Of a DNA stretch of 64,000 bases, positions 1 through 7,224 are shown piece by piece. The notes beneath the pieces were generated by a model, which was given only the letters and a program-made list of their open reading frames with translations, was not told the origin of the DNA and made no database searches. The position numbers and the translations under genes were made by a program. This DNA is from Micromussa lordhowensis (Eukaryota; Cnidaria; Anthozoa; Scleractinia; Lobophylliidae): assembly GCA_964020085.1 (NCBI GenBank), contig CAXHUQ010001429.1, positions 118,501-182,500 on the forward strand, in the 5' to 3' direction. Each line of letters starts with the position of its first letter. Within the stretch, counting starts at the first letter, position 1.

Positions 1-1176
1 TGCAACTAGGCCAAGGCTGCCTTCTGTATAAACTCGACCTTCAACGCGCTTATCGTCAAATACCCATCGATCCCAAAGACTATCATCTGCTGGGATTTCG
101 TTTCAACGATCTTCTCTATTTTGACATTCGTTGTCCATTCGGTCTCAAGACCTCTGCTATGATCTGTCAACGCACTACTAAGGCTGTCGTGCATTGTTTT
201 ACGCAATTAGGCTTCCTGGCGGATGTTTACCTCGATGACTTTTATGGAGCCGCCTCGCCTGCGCGAGCATCTACCGCGTTCACATCATTAAAACAGCTGC
301 TGCAAGAACTTGGTCTTCAAACTACACCCGATAAGGATTCCCCGCCTTCCACTAAAATGGTTTGCCTGGGTATTGACGTCGATTCCGAGGAGATGTCTCT
401 CTCTGTCCCTTTCTTCCGCGTGCAGGAACTCATGCAGGAACTGTCTCTCTGGTCCCAGCGCTCGCGTTACACAAAGAAGCAGTTGCAGTCATTACTGGGA
501 AAACTTTCATTCGTCACCGCTTGCGTCAAACCGGGGCGAATTTTCATGGCCCGTTTGTTGAATACTTTACGTTCGTTCTCAAAGTCTCGTTCGTCTTGTC
601 TAATTTCTGACGATATGCGTGCCGATATTTTCCTGGTGGTCTAGTTTCTTGCCCCTGTTCAACGGAGTTTCTCTCATCAAGGCTAGTTCCTGCGACTTCT
701 CTGACCTTCACTTCGCTACGGACGCCTCTTTGACCGGTGGTGGCGCCATTTGTTTAGACGAGTGCTTCCATTTTCAGTTCTCCTCTGATATCCTAACAAG
801 CGCTTCTCACATCTCGTCCCTGGAACTCTATACCATAGTGGTTGCCGTGCAGTTCTGGGCGCCCAAGCTACGCCATCGAAAATTTATCGTGTCCTGCGAC
901 AATCAAGCGGCTGTCACAGTTATCAATTCTGGCTCCACAAAGGACTATTTCATGCAGCGCTGCTTGCGGCAACTGTGGTTTTCCGCTGCCGTCTTTGACC
1001 TTGAGCTCCAGGCTCGTCACATCCCAGGAGATCACAACGTGTTAGCCGACGCTCTGAGCCGTTGGGACTCGGATCCCTCACATCATGACACTTTTCAGAC
1101 GTCAGCTCGCAGTTTAGGCCGAGTTTACACCTTTCAGCAAGTTCCACCAGACTGTCTCCTGTTTAAAATTCAGTGA
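1..1176 (+). pseudogene. DIRS-type reverse transcriptase/RNase H, frameshifted, 5' end outside window
   Basis: The element's replication polyprotein. Reading from base 3, the RT palm motif LDLQRAYRQIPID lies near 33-75 and the catalytic box YLDDF near 228-242. The RT frame ends at a TAG at 642-644. The RNase H domain continues in the next frame from about 619: ATDAS (first Asp), SSLELYTIV (Glu), SCDNQAAV (Asp) and NVLADALSRW (last Asp) are all present, so the four acidic catalytic residues are intact. One indel between about 615 and 645 explains the switch of frame. No slippery heptamer was noticed there, so a disabling mutation is more likely than programmed frameshifting. The RNase H frame stops at 1174-1176. 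Confidence 0.85.
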
Positions 1177-1385
1177 CGATTTGTTACGTTTTTTCGTTGT
1201 TTTTTTTTATATCGCCTTAACGCTAGTCTACATCTTGTGATTACTTTAATATATAGTCAGCTTAGTTACTTTTTCTTTTTCTCCTTGTTTCTTTTGTTGT
1301 AGGTAGTGTACAAGGTCTCCAGTGGTTAGACAGTTTCAGCTAGAGACTCATTCGTTCGGCCCATGCTGCATCTACGCATAGCAAC
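1177..1385 (+). other. Spacer between RNase H and recombinase, possible intron end
   Basis: An AT-rich spacer with a long pyrimidine stretch running into TTGTTGTAG at about 1293-1301, which looks like a 3' splice site. The recombinase frame is open back to 1344, after a TAG at 1341-1343. A spliced or read-through recombinase with a longer N-terminus is possible. No other gene is visible. Confidence 0.4.
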
Positions 1386-2297
1386 ATGCAGTCTCACCTT
1401 AAACTATTCACACAGTTTTGTCACAGCCTCGGTCATCAGCCTTTCCCCGTTCAAGTCACCACGATTTTACGCTATCTTGCTTTTCTTTCGGCTTCAGGCA
1501 GAGCTTTCGGCACTATCCAAAACCATATTTCCAGCATTAAGCATTTTCACCTATTATCAGGTTTTCCTCCCGGATGGGATTCGGCTTATTTATTTCAATT
1601 AGCCTTACGGGCATCTAAACGTTTGCTCGGGACGGCACCTTCTCGGAAACTCCCTATCACTCCCAAATTGCTTTTGTCCATGGCTCGTTTGTTCAATTTA
1701 GGAAACCCTCTCCACGCGGCCATGTGGGCGCTTTTTTTGGTGGCCTTTTTCTCCTTTCTCCGCAAGTCTAACTTAGTGGCGGATTCTCCTAGCGCGACTT
1801 CCGATAAGATACCTCGTCGTTGTGATTTCGTTTTAGCCCCCGAGGGTGCTTTTTTGCACATACGCGCCACTAAAACTATCCAGTTTAAACAGCGTATTTT
1901 GACCATTCCGCTGCCATTTATTCCAAACTCTCCACTCTGCCCTGTCTCCGCATTAATCAACCATTTTCGCCTCAATCGTCTTGCTTCATCCGATTTTTTG
2001 TTTTCCGTTACGTCTTCTCATTCCTCGCCTCCGAGTCCCATCACTTATCGTAACTTTGCCTCCTTTTTATCTAAGGTTATCATCACCCTCGGTTTAGATT
2101 CCCAGTCTTTTTCTCCTCATAGTTTCCGTAGGGGAGGTGCGTCCTTTGCTTTCGAATGCAACGTCCCGGCAGAACTAATTAAGTTTCAAGGAGATTGGCG
2201 TAGTGACGCTTACTTAGTCTATCTCGAAATGTCCTCCTCACAGAAGCGTCTCGCAGTCAACTCTATGGCTTCTAGAATTAGGCAGCTTAAACGATAG
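1386..2297 (+). CDS. Tyrosine recombinase of DIRS/PAT-like element
   Basis: A 303-residue open frame. Tyrosine recombinases of this class integrate the circular cDNA of the retrotransposon without making target-site duplications. Visible catalytic set: Arg126 in FFSFLRKSN, Lys163 in RATKTIQ, His245-x-x-Arg248 in the HSFRRGGA box, Trp271 in GDWRSD, and a nucleophile Tyr at 276 or 279 in DAYLVYLEMS. The N-terminal 100 residues resemble the SAM-like DNA-binding part of phage integrases. The ATG at 1386 was chosen because it is the first in this frame after the TAG at 1341; the start is not certain. The frame is intact, unlike the RT/RNase H upstream. A Crypton origin is ruled out by the linked RT. 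Confidence 0.9.
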   Translation: MQSHLKLFTQFCHSLGHQPFPVQVTTILRYLAFLSASGRAFGTIQNHISSIKHFHLLSGFPPGWDSAYLFQLALRASKRLLGTAPSRKLPITPKLLLSMARLFNLGNPLHAAMWALFLVAFFSFLRKSNLVADSPSATSDKIPRRCDFVLAPEGAFLHIRATKTIQFKQRILTIPLPFIPNSPLCPVSALINHFRLNRLASSDFLFSVTSSHSSPPSPITYRNFASFLSKVIITLGLDSQSFSPHSFRRGGASFAFECNVPAELIKFQGDWRSDAYLVYLEMSSSQKRLAVNSMASRIRQLKR

Positions 2298-2382
2298 TAC
2301 TTTAGTTTAGGTTTTAAAGCGTAGTCTCATCGTCTTCCACTCAATCGCATTTATCCACCTACCTCTTCTTCGTTTGGGTTTG

Positions 2383-2488
2383 GGCGTTGGAGTTTTATTG
2401 TCAACGTAGTTTCGGTTTCATTGATTGTGTGACAATAAACTCTTTTGTTGCCAAACTCTTTGTGGTCTGTGGTTAAATGCGATCGATT
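2383..2488 (+). repeat. B1 copy of split direct repeat
   Basis: A 106-bp segment repeated at 2635-2740 with one substitution noticed (GACAATAAA here, GAAAATAAA in the second copy). It contains an AATAAA polyadenylation signal, consistent with the 3' end of the element's transcript. The two copies flank a 146-bp A2 segment, as in PAT-type elements. Confidence 0.85.
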
Positions 2489-2634
2489 GGTTACATCATC
2501 ACCTGAGTGATGATGGATAATTGATGCGTGATACCTATCTATGATTTAACGCGCGGCTTGTCACGTCAAGTCAGTCATTCGCTCTTAGCTCGCGGTCTTC
2601 AGCTTTCGTTTTCCCTAATACCCTCCCGCCCTAC
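2489..2634 (+). repeat. A2 segment with perfect palindrome at its left end
   Basis: The segment between the B copies; in split-direct-repeat elements it is homologous to the 5' terminal A1, which would be outside the window. Near its left end, CATCATCAC (2494-2502) and GTGATGATG (2507-2515) form a perfect inverted repeat around CTGA. Such a site could be the recombinase core, but this is inference. Confidence 0.6.
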
Positions 2635-2740
2635 GGCGTTGGAGTTTTATTGTCAACGTAGTTTCGGTTTCATTGATTGTGTGAAAATAAACTCTTTTGT
2701 TGCCAAACTCTTTGTGGTCTGTGGTTAAATGCGATCGATT
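2635..2740 (+). repeat. B2 copy of split direct repeat, element 3' end
   Basis: Second 106-bp copy. It ends in GATCGATT at 2740; the next base begins CTTACAGTTGG, which is an internal position of the array-1 unit. The right boundary of the retrotransposon is therefore known to within a base or two. Confidence 0.85.
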
Positions 2741-2741
2741 C

Positions 2742-2868
2742 TTACAGTTGGCTTTCCTTAAAGCCCAAAGCGCCTCCCTTACTGCAAAGTGCGCTTTCCT
2801 TACAGCAAACTGCGCTTTGCTTACAGCAAACTGCGCTTTTCTTACAGCAAACTGCGCTTTCCTTACAT
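2742..2868 (+). repeat. 21-bp minisatellite with repeated acceptor-like TTACAG
   Basis: Consensus CTTACAGCAAACTGCGCTTT plus one base, preceded by degenerate copies (CTTAAAGCCCAAAGCGCC, CTTACTGCAAAGTGCGC). Each repeat contains a short pyrimidine run followed by TTACAG, like a 3' splice site. The same tract precedes every H1 and H2. The number of CAAACTGCGC-type repeats varies from one (unit 3, H1) to four (unit 7 H2, unit 8 H2). It lies inside the predicted intron after the ATGAG donor. Confidence 0.9.
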
Positions 2869-2959
2869 GAACCCTTTTTCATTTTGTGCCATCTTGCTGG
2901 TAGAATATCTCCACGAGTATTCAACTAAGATCTGAGACAAAGCCGATACCCCACCACAG

Positions 2960-3509
2960 GAAACAAGCTGTGATTCTTGGCCGAGGCTCAGAAAATAAGG
3001 AATCATTCCTGGCAATCCATGAAAGCCAGGTATCAGTTACTTTCTGGGGCCTCCGCAAAGAAGGAAAAGAAGAAGACGTCTTTTACAAAGAAAGCCAAGC
3101 CAAACAACCAGAGACCGCTGCCGTTCACGTCGACCACATCCACCCGCTCCACCTCCACGTCCACGTCCACATCTACATCGACGTCCACATCCACCCGCCC
3201 CACATTCACATCCACTCGCCCCACATCCACATCCACTCGCCCCACAACTACCGACAGCTCAACACAGACAGACAGTACGGGGATGGTGAGCGTCGGGGTC
3301 GGCATCCACCTGTTCTGTCCTGTGACGCAGTACAGGCCAGTGGATGCAGGCACCCAGACATTACCGCCACCATCCCACAGACGATCCCACTCATGTTCCT
3401 TTTAGAGACATCCACTCATCCACAACTGACATTGACAGACGAAGGTGCCTCCGTCCTCAGCAACAGTGCCGAGTTGATGGAAGCACAGACGATGACCTTT
3501 TTCATATAA
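2960..3509 (+). CDS. H1 coding exon, unit 1: His-rich or Ser/Thr-rich low-complexity protein, 5'-truncated
   Basis: Unrecognised candidate gene with two long overlapping frames. Frame 1 follows the acceptor CCACCACAG at 2951-2959. In complete units it joins in phase to ATG-AG of the upstream module, giving about 184 residues with a His-Ile/Val-His tract coded by CCACAT/CCACGT hexamers. Frame 2 is open to 3405 and contains RNHSWQSMKARYQ, like the last helix of a Myb/SANT domain of the Rap1 type, then a Lys-rich stretch and a Ser/Thr-rich tract. Comparing the unit-1 and unit-3 types gives 6 replacement and 3 silent changes in frame 1, and 3 and 3 in frame 2 (up to its stop), so selection does not decide the frame. 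Exon 1 is missing here because the retrotransposon replaces it. Function unknown. Confidence 0.35.
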
Positions 3510-3825
3510 TTATCCACATGCATCCTTCCCACGCACCATACCCATCATACCTACATCATTCGCCCATGCGTTATCCTTGTACATAAATTCCTGTAAATAG
3601 TCGTTGATCATTAGTGTATTTAAAAAAATTGTCAAAAAAAAGAACAAAAAAAAAAAACACCAAAAAAAACCATGCCACGTTACGGCTTCCATTCAACAAA
3701 GTTGAATGTTTGTAAATACAACTGTAAATAGAATTGTAAAATAGAATCTAAATTATTACTTATTTATTGTAAATTTTTACTGTACAAAAAATTGTATATA
3801 TTTTAACCTCGGTAAAAACAACCAT
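3510..3825 (+). promoter_or_regulatory. H1 3' region with cluster of Pumilio-type UGUANAUA motifs
   Basis: Downstream of the H1 coding exon lie five exact TGTANATA octamers: 3578 (TGTACATA), 3592, 3711 and 3723 (TGTAAATA), and 3793 (TGTATATA). Near-matches occur at 3735 and 3768. UGUANAUA is the PUF/Pumilio binding consensus in animal 3' UTRs. Between them is an A-rich tract at about 3619-3671 whose length differs among units. The corresponding H2 segment is alignable and has one exact site (6757) and an AATAAA. In H1 the AATAAA position reads GTAAAAAC, so the poly(A) site is unclear. The TATATATTTTAA at about 3796 could instead be a TATA element for the following module. Confidence 0.45.
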
Positions 3826-4071
3826 GTCTTACCCCATTGTTGGTTGAGACTTGGACTCGGCGCTTATGGATTGCGTCTGGGATCAAACACGAGTTGGGGT
3901 AACCAATCCCCGAGGAGTGCCCCACGGAAACATAGTGCCATTTTTTTTGTCTTACCTCATTGTTGGTTGAGACTTAAACTCGGCGCTTATGGTTTCCGTC
4001 TGGGATCAAACACGAGTTGGGGTAACCAATCCCCGAGGAGTGCCCCACGGAAACATAGTGCCATTTTTTGG
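3826..4071 (+). repeat. 123-bp tandem duplication in H1
   Basis: Two adjacent copies (3826-3948, 3949-4071) starting GTCTTACC and containing GGATCAAACACGAG, then GGGGTAACCAATCCCC, a potential hairpin. All H1 halves have both copies; H2 halves have a single diverged copy (about 6800-6905). The short open frames crossing it are not supported as genes. Confidence 0.85.
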
Positions 4072-4360
4072 CGTGCAAGAGGGTGTTGAAGCGCAACTTG
4101 CGAACAGGAAGTTTGCTAGGCTTTCCAGGCAGTTTGTAAGCCCTGGTCTGTCTAATCGCCTCTCACACCCTTAGCCAGCTCCACCTCCTCGCGGTGCACC
4201 CTGGATAGCCTGGCCTTGCGGCTAAGGTTAACAGACGGAGCTCTGGCGCAATTAGAGGGGCTAATCACCCCTTCAGTGGTTGGCCTATCACTGGTTTTCC
4301 TTGTTTACTTGCTGATGGAGCTGTTGCAGTAAGCCGCAGGACTAAAATCATTGAAATGAG
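4072..4360 (+). other. Shared module / candidate leader exon ending ATGAG|GTAAGT (H1 copy)
   Basis: A segment found at the end of every H1 and H2. From about GTCTAATCGCC to the donor (about 230 bp), H1 and H2 copies differ at only two or so positions, while flanking parts are strongly diverged. It ends GAA-ATG-AG followed by GTAAGT, a perfect donor, with G at -3 of the ATG. The leftover AG (phase 2) joins in frame to the H2 exon at 5816 and to the H1 exons. The frame is open for about 50 codons upstream of this ATG but contains no other ATG. Interpretation as a 5' leader exon with start codon is inference; it could also be the 3' end or promoter of a transcript. Confidence 0.45.
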
Positions 4361-4384
4361 GTAAGTTGTTTGCCTTAAAACTTC

Positions 4385-4520
4385 CTTACAGTTGGCTTTA
4401 CTTAAAGCCCAAAGCGCCTCCCTTACTGCAAAGTGCGCTTTCCTTACAGCAAACTGCGCTTTGCTTACAGCAAACTGCGCTTTTCTTACATTAAACTGCG
4501 CTTTCCTTACATGAACCCTT
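4385..4520 (+). repeat. 21-bp minisatellite ahead of H2
   Basis: Same family as 2742-2868. In H2 the last repeat is always CTTACATTAAACTGCGC rather than CTTACAGCAAACTGCGC, a half-specific marker that shows H1 and H2 tracts are separate lineages. Confidence 0.85.
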
Positions 4521-4525
4521 TTTCA

Positions 4526-5245
4526 TTTTGTGCCATCTTGCTGGTAGAATATCTCCACGAACATTCAACTAAGATCTGAGATGTTTTCGCTGGTTGTGCT
4601 CTATATACAGGGCTACCAAACCGTATCTATTGCAATCTTGCAGCTACTATTTTAGCCGAGATATTTGGGCTCAAAAGTCGAAAAAAAAATTTCAACTTTT
4701 TTGTAAATTTTGTGCCATCTTTCACATATTATATCTCACCCAATATTCAACCAACACCTAAGATATTAATGGCGCTCGGCATCCATTAACAGGGCTATTT
4801 AACCATGTATTTTACTATCCTTCAAATATTAAATTGTTAGAGATATTTAGGCTCAAAAGTCCAAAAAGATCGCTTTTTGTAATTTTGTGCAATCTTTGAG
4901 TTATATTATCTCTTAGAGTATTAAACTAAGATCTACCATATTCCTAGTAGCTAAGCTGTATAAATAGGGCTACGTAAATATATGTCTTAAAATCTTGTTG
5001 CTGTAAAATTGTCTGAGATATTTGGGCTCAAAAGTCGAAAACAATTGTCGACACTTAGGGTTTTTTAATTTGTGCTATCTTGCAGGTGTTATATCTCAAC
5101 CAATATTCAACCAACATCTAAGATATTAACGATGCCTGTGCTCCGTCTAAAGTGCTAATTAACGATATATTTTGCTTCTCCTCAGTTATTAAATTGCGAG
5201 AGCTATTAAGGCTCAAAAGTAAAAAAAAAATCAGATTTTTGAAAA
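4526..5245 (+). repeat. Four degenerate ~180-bp tandem repeats in the H2 intron
   Basis: Monomers start with TTTTGTGCCATCTT-like words at about 4526, 4708, 4883 and 5067 (spacings 182, 175, about 185). Shared landmarks in order: TTTGTGC-ATCTT, ATATCTC, TATTCAAC-AACA-CTAAGAT, GGGCTA, then GAGATATTTGGGCTCAAAAGTC followed by an A-run. Monomers are strongly diverged from each other yet conserved between units, so they predate the 4.5-kb amplification. H1 keeps only the first third of one monomer, at 2875-2935. Looks like the relic of an older satellite. Confidence 0.85.
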
Positions 5246-5449
5246 AAACATGGCAAAAAAATTTTTTTTTTCGGACTGAAACATTGACCTGTAAGCTGGA
5301 AAACGCAACCGAGCTACATAGCAGAGGTCTTCTGGGCCTCATTGGTGAAAACCGCGGAAAAAACGGCCCATTGGGACACTTTTTAGCAATATTATTGTAT
5401 TGACCTGACATGACATCATTTTCAGTGTTTACTACACTGCTTCGAAGTG
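5246..5449 (+). other. Candidate non-coding exon before the H2 coding exon
   Basis: A more GC-balanced stretch (CGGACTGAAACATTG onward) ending TTCGAAGTG|GTGAGTAC at 5449/5450, a strong donor. An acceptor-like CTTCTCCTCAG lies near 5174-5184. If it is used, the ATG of the H2 coding exon at 5823 is the translation start. If it is skipped, the module ATG-AG joins directly. No long frame supports coding here. Confidence 0.35.
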
Positions 5450-5815
5450 GTGAGTACATGCTTTTTGAGCTCTGTCTTTTTTGTTATTTTGCACCCTTAA
5501 AACACTGTGCAGAGGCGATCCAACTATCGGAAGAGTTGTCTAAGGTGCTCGGGCATCTGGCTTGAACATTTTCTTCCCACAGAACACGATTGCGTCTGCA
5601 CAGGCTCTGGTCGGAGATTAAGGGTGCTCTCTGACCACTTTGTTGTTTGAGGACCCAAGAGCATGTATTAGTTTTCAGCTCTTCCTATCATTGCGAAGCA
5701 GAATTAAAGTATGCGGTTTACGAGATAGGGACAGTTAAAGTTTGACCTCGCTTTTGCGTTAAAACTTTACTGCTGATGTTGTTCTTTGTTTACCTGTAAT
5801 TGTTTGCATCCTTAG
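5450..5815 (+). other. Predicted intron upstream of H2 coding exon
   Basis: GTGAGTAC at 5450 to TTTGCATCCTTAG at 5815, 366 nt. No repeat or frame of note. Array 1 is truncated within the equivalent of this intron at 34463. Confidence 0.5.
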
Positions 5816-5822
5816 ATTCACC

Positions 5823-6518
5823 ATGGCAAATTACTTTCATCACTGGTTCTTGGAGGTGCTTTTCGCGGAGGAGACCTTGCAGTATATCCAGACAGTGGGC
5901 AGGCAGGAACCTCTGGCCTTCTGTGTCTGGTTCCTTATCCTTGTGGACAGAGTGAACCGCCTAACCATCCTCTTTCGGCCGATGTTTTATGGCCAGATTT
6001 TACAATCGATCTTTTTAATGCGTGCTGCGCTTGGTCATCCGCCTCTGCCACGCCTGCCACTACCACCGACACCAAGCCCATCCTCAAGCAGAAGGACCAT
6101 CCTATCTGGAGAATCTACCACACCCTCTCCATCACACTCCGCCTCGTCCGCCTCGTCCCACGCCTCATCCTCACCCACACATTCATCCCAGAACACACCA
6201 TTACCATCACCCACCCCATCCCCATTATCTACATCTTCATATTCAGGCGGATTTTCGCCACCATCACCATTCACATTATCATCCTCACCATTCGTGGACT
6301 CCAGAAATGTCACACCGTACGCTTCATCACATTCGTCATCATCATCGCCATTCGTGGACTCCAGGAATGTCACACCGTACGCTTCATCACATTCGTCATC
6401 ATCATCGCCATCATCATCACCACATTCGTCATCGCCATCATCATCACCACGCTCATCTTTGCGTTCTCGTTCGTCATCACCTTCACCCCCACCGACAAAA
6501 GGCCCACGACGATCGTAA
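5823..6518 (+). CDS. H2 gene, unit 1: 231-residue protein, hydrophobic N-terminus and Ser/Pro-rich tail
   Basis: Unrecognised. The ATG sits in an optimal context (ACC-ATG-G) seven bases after an acceptor (ATCCTTAG at 5815). Upstream ATG-AG of the module would also splice in frame, adding Met-Arg-Phe-Thr. Residues 1-75 are rich in aromatic and aliphatic residues (ANYFHHWFLEVLFAEE, AFCVWFLILVDRVNRL, RPMFYGQILQSIFLM), with one or two hydrophobic helices but no classical signal peptide. Residues 80-231 are Ser/Pro-rich, with a 20-residue block (FVDSRNVTPYASSHSSS core) repeated exactly twice (60 bp each, about 6289-6408). The end is Arg-rich. A downstream AATAAA lies at 6774. The protein is identical in units 1, 3, 4 and 7. 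Function unknown; the Asp-rich antisense frame is judged a shadow. Confidence 0.55.
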   Translation: MANYFHHWFLEVLFAEETLQYIQTVGRQEPLAFCVWFLILVDRVNRLTILFRPMFYGQILQSIFLMRAALGHPPLPRLPLPPTPSPSSSRRTILSGESTTPSPSHSASSASSHASSSPTHSSQNTPLPSPTPSPLSTSSYSGGFSPPSPFTLSSSPFVDSRNVTPYASSHSSSSSPFVDSRNVTPYASSHSSSSSPSSSPHSSSPSSSPRSSLRSRSSSPSPPPTKGPRRS

Positions 6519-6556
6519 AGACTGACTGATATCCATTCATTTTGACTTTCCAGATC

Positions 6557-6630
6557 CATCGTTCGCACGCATCATACATCGTTCGCACGCATCATACATC
6601 ATTCGCACGCATCATACATCGTTCGCATCC
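6557..6630 (+). repeat. 20-bp repeats in H2 3' region
   Basis: Three and a half copies of GTTCGCACGCATCATACATC directly after the H2 stop region. In unit 2 one copy is altered (CATCGTACATC). Probably untranslated 3' region. Confidence 0.8.
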
Positions 6631-6773
6631 ACACATAATTTCTTTTTGCCTTTTGGTTGAGATTTCATGCCATTGCGCTTTGAGTTAAAGTTCAAATTTA
6701 AGACAGTTCATATTTCGTAAACAGTTCTAAATAGAATTATGCATTGTAAATTTCGCTGTACATAAAATTGTAT

Positions 6774-6779
6774 AATAAA
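6774..6779 (+). terminator. Polyadenylation signal of H2 gene
   Basis: AATAAA, 256 bases after the H2 stop codon and just before the shared module; conserved in every H2. A TGTACATA Pumilio-type octamer lies at 6757. Confidence 0.55.
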
Positions 6780-6799
6780 CAACCATGCAACTGTGTTAT

Positions 6800-7224
6800 T
6801 GTTGCTTCACACTTAGACTCAGCGCTTTATGTCTCCCGTCAGGGATCAAACACGAGCTGGGGTAGCCAGCCAACCCCCGGGGAGTGCCCCACAGGAACAT
6901 CTAGTGTCTCTACAGTCTAAGAAACCATTTTTGGGGGTGCAAAAGGGTGTTGAAGTGCAACTTGCAAACAAGAAGGTTGCTAGGCTTTCCAGGCGGTTTG
7001 TAAGCCCTGGACTGTCTAATCGCCTCTCACACCCTTAGCCAGCTCCACCTCCTCGAGGTGCACCCTGGATAGCCTGGCCTTGCGGCTAAGGTTAACAGAC
7101 GGAGCTCTGGCGCAATTAGAGGGGCTAATCACCCCTTCAGTGGTTGGCCTATCACTGGTTTTCCTTGTTTACTTGCTGATGGAGCTGTTGCAGTAAGCCG
7201 GAGGACTAAAATCATTGAAATGAG
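6800..7224 (+). other. Shared module / candidate leader exon (H2 copy), precedes H1 of unit 2
   Basis: H2 version of the module: single GGATCAAACACGAGCTGGGG copy, then the near-invariant 230 bp, ending GAA-ATG-AG at 7220-7224 and donor GTAAGT at 7225. H2 markers are GTAAGCCGGAGG and, in most units, GCAATT after the donor. The intron to the H1 exon at 7448 would be 223 nt. Short frames of 61-69 codons across the module continue with equal conservation beyond their stops, so they are not called as genes. Confidence 0.45.

Larger units (their letters stand above)
1..2740 (+). mobile_element. DIRS/PAT-like tyrosine-recombinase retrotransposon, 3' part
   Basis: The gene order reverse transcriptase, RNase H, tyrosine recombinase on one strand, without a DDE integrase or LTRs, defines DIRS-group (YR) retrotransposons. 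The 3' end carries two 106-bp direct copies (2383-2488 and 2635-2740, one mismatch seen) separated by 146 bp. This is the B1-A2-B2 layout of PAT/Ngaro split direct repeats; the matching A1 copy would lie left of the window. The last base of B2 touches the first base of tandem array 1, so the element sits in, or bounds, the array. The RT/RNase H frame is broken but the recombinase frame is open, so this copy is probably non-autonomous. The superfamily call is firm; PAT versus Ngaro versus another DIRS clade is inferred from the repeat layout only. Confidence 0.85.

Noticed and set aside
2742..2868. CRISPR array
   Set aside because: The repeats are contiguous 21-bp minisatellite units without spacers, in a eukaryotic intron.
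3880..3900. tRNA-derived SINE promoter at GGATCAAACACGAG
   Set aside because: The match to the tRNA B box is weak and no A box at the expected distance was seen.
3989..4174. 61- and 69-codon frames in the shared modules ending in SPGLSNRLSHP
   Set aside because: Conservation continues undiminished past the stop, so it reflects the module rather than coding constraint.
4130..4370. Spliced-leader RNA or U-snRNA gene at the GAG|GTAAGT of the module
   Set aside because: No Sm-site-like AATTTTTG and stem downstream of the donor was found; the leader-exon reading explains the donor and the phases better.
6022..6525. His/Pro-rich 167-codon frame overlapping H2
   Set aside because: Shadow of the low-complexity tract in the second frame; no splice or start support.
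6035..6568. Asp/Glu-rich 177-codon frame antisense to the H2 gene, present in all H2 copies
   Set aside because: It mirrors the Ser/Pro-rich TCATCA-type repeats of the sense strand. Sense-strand acceptor, Kozak context and poly(A) signal favour the sense gene, and no signal supports antisense transcription.
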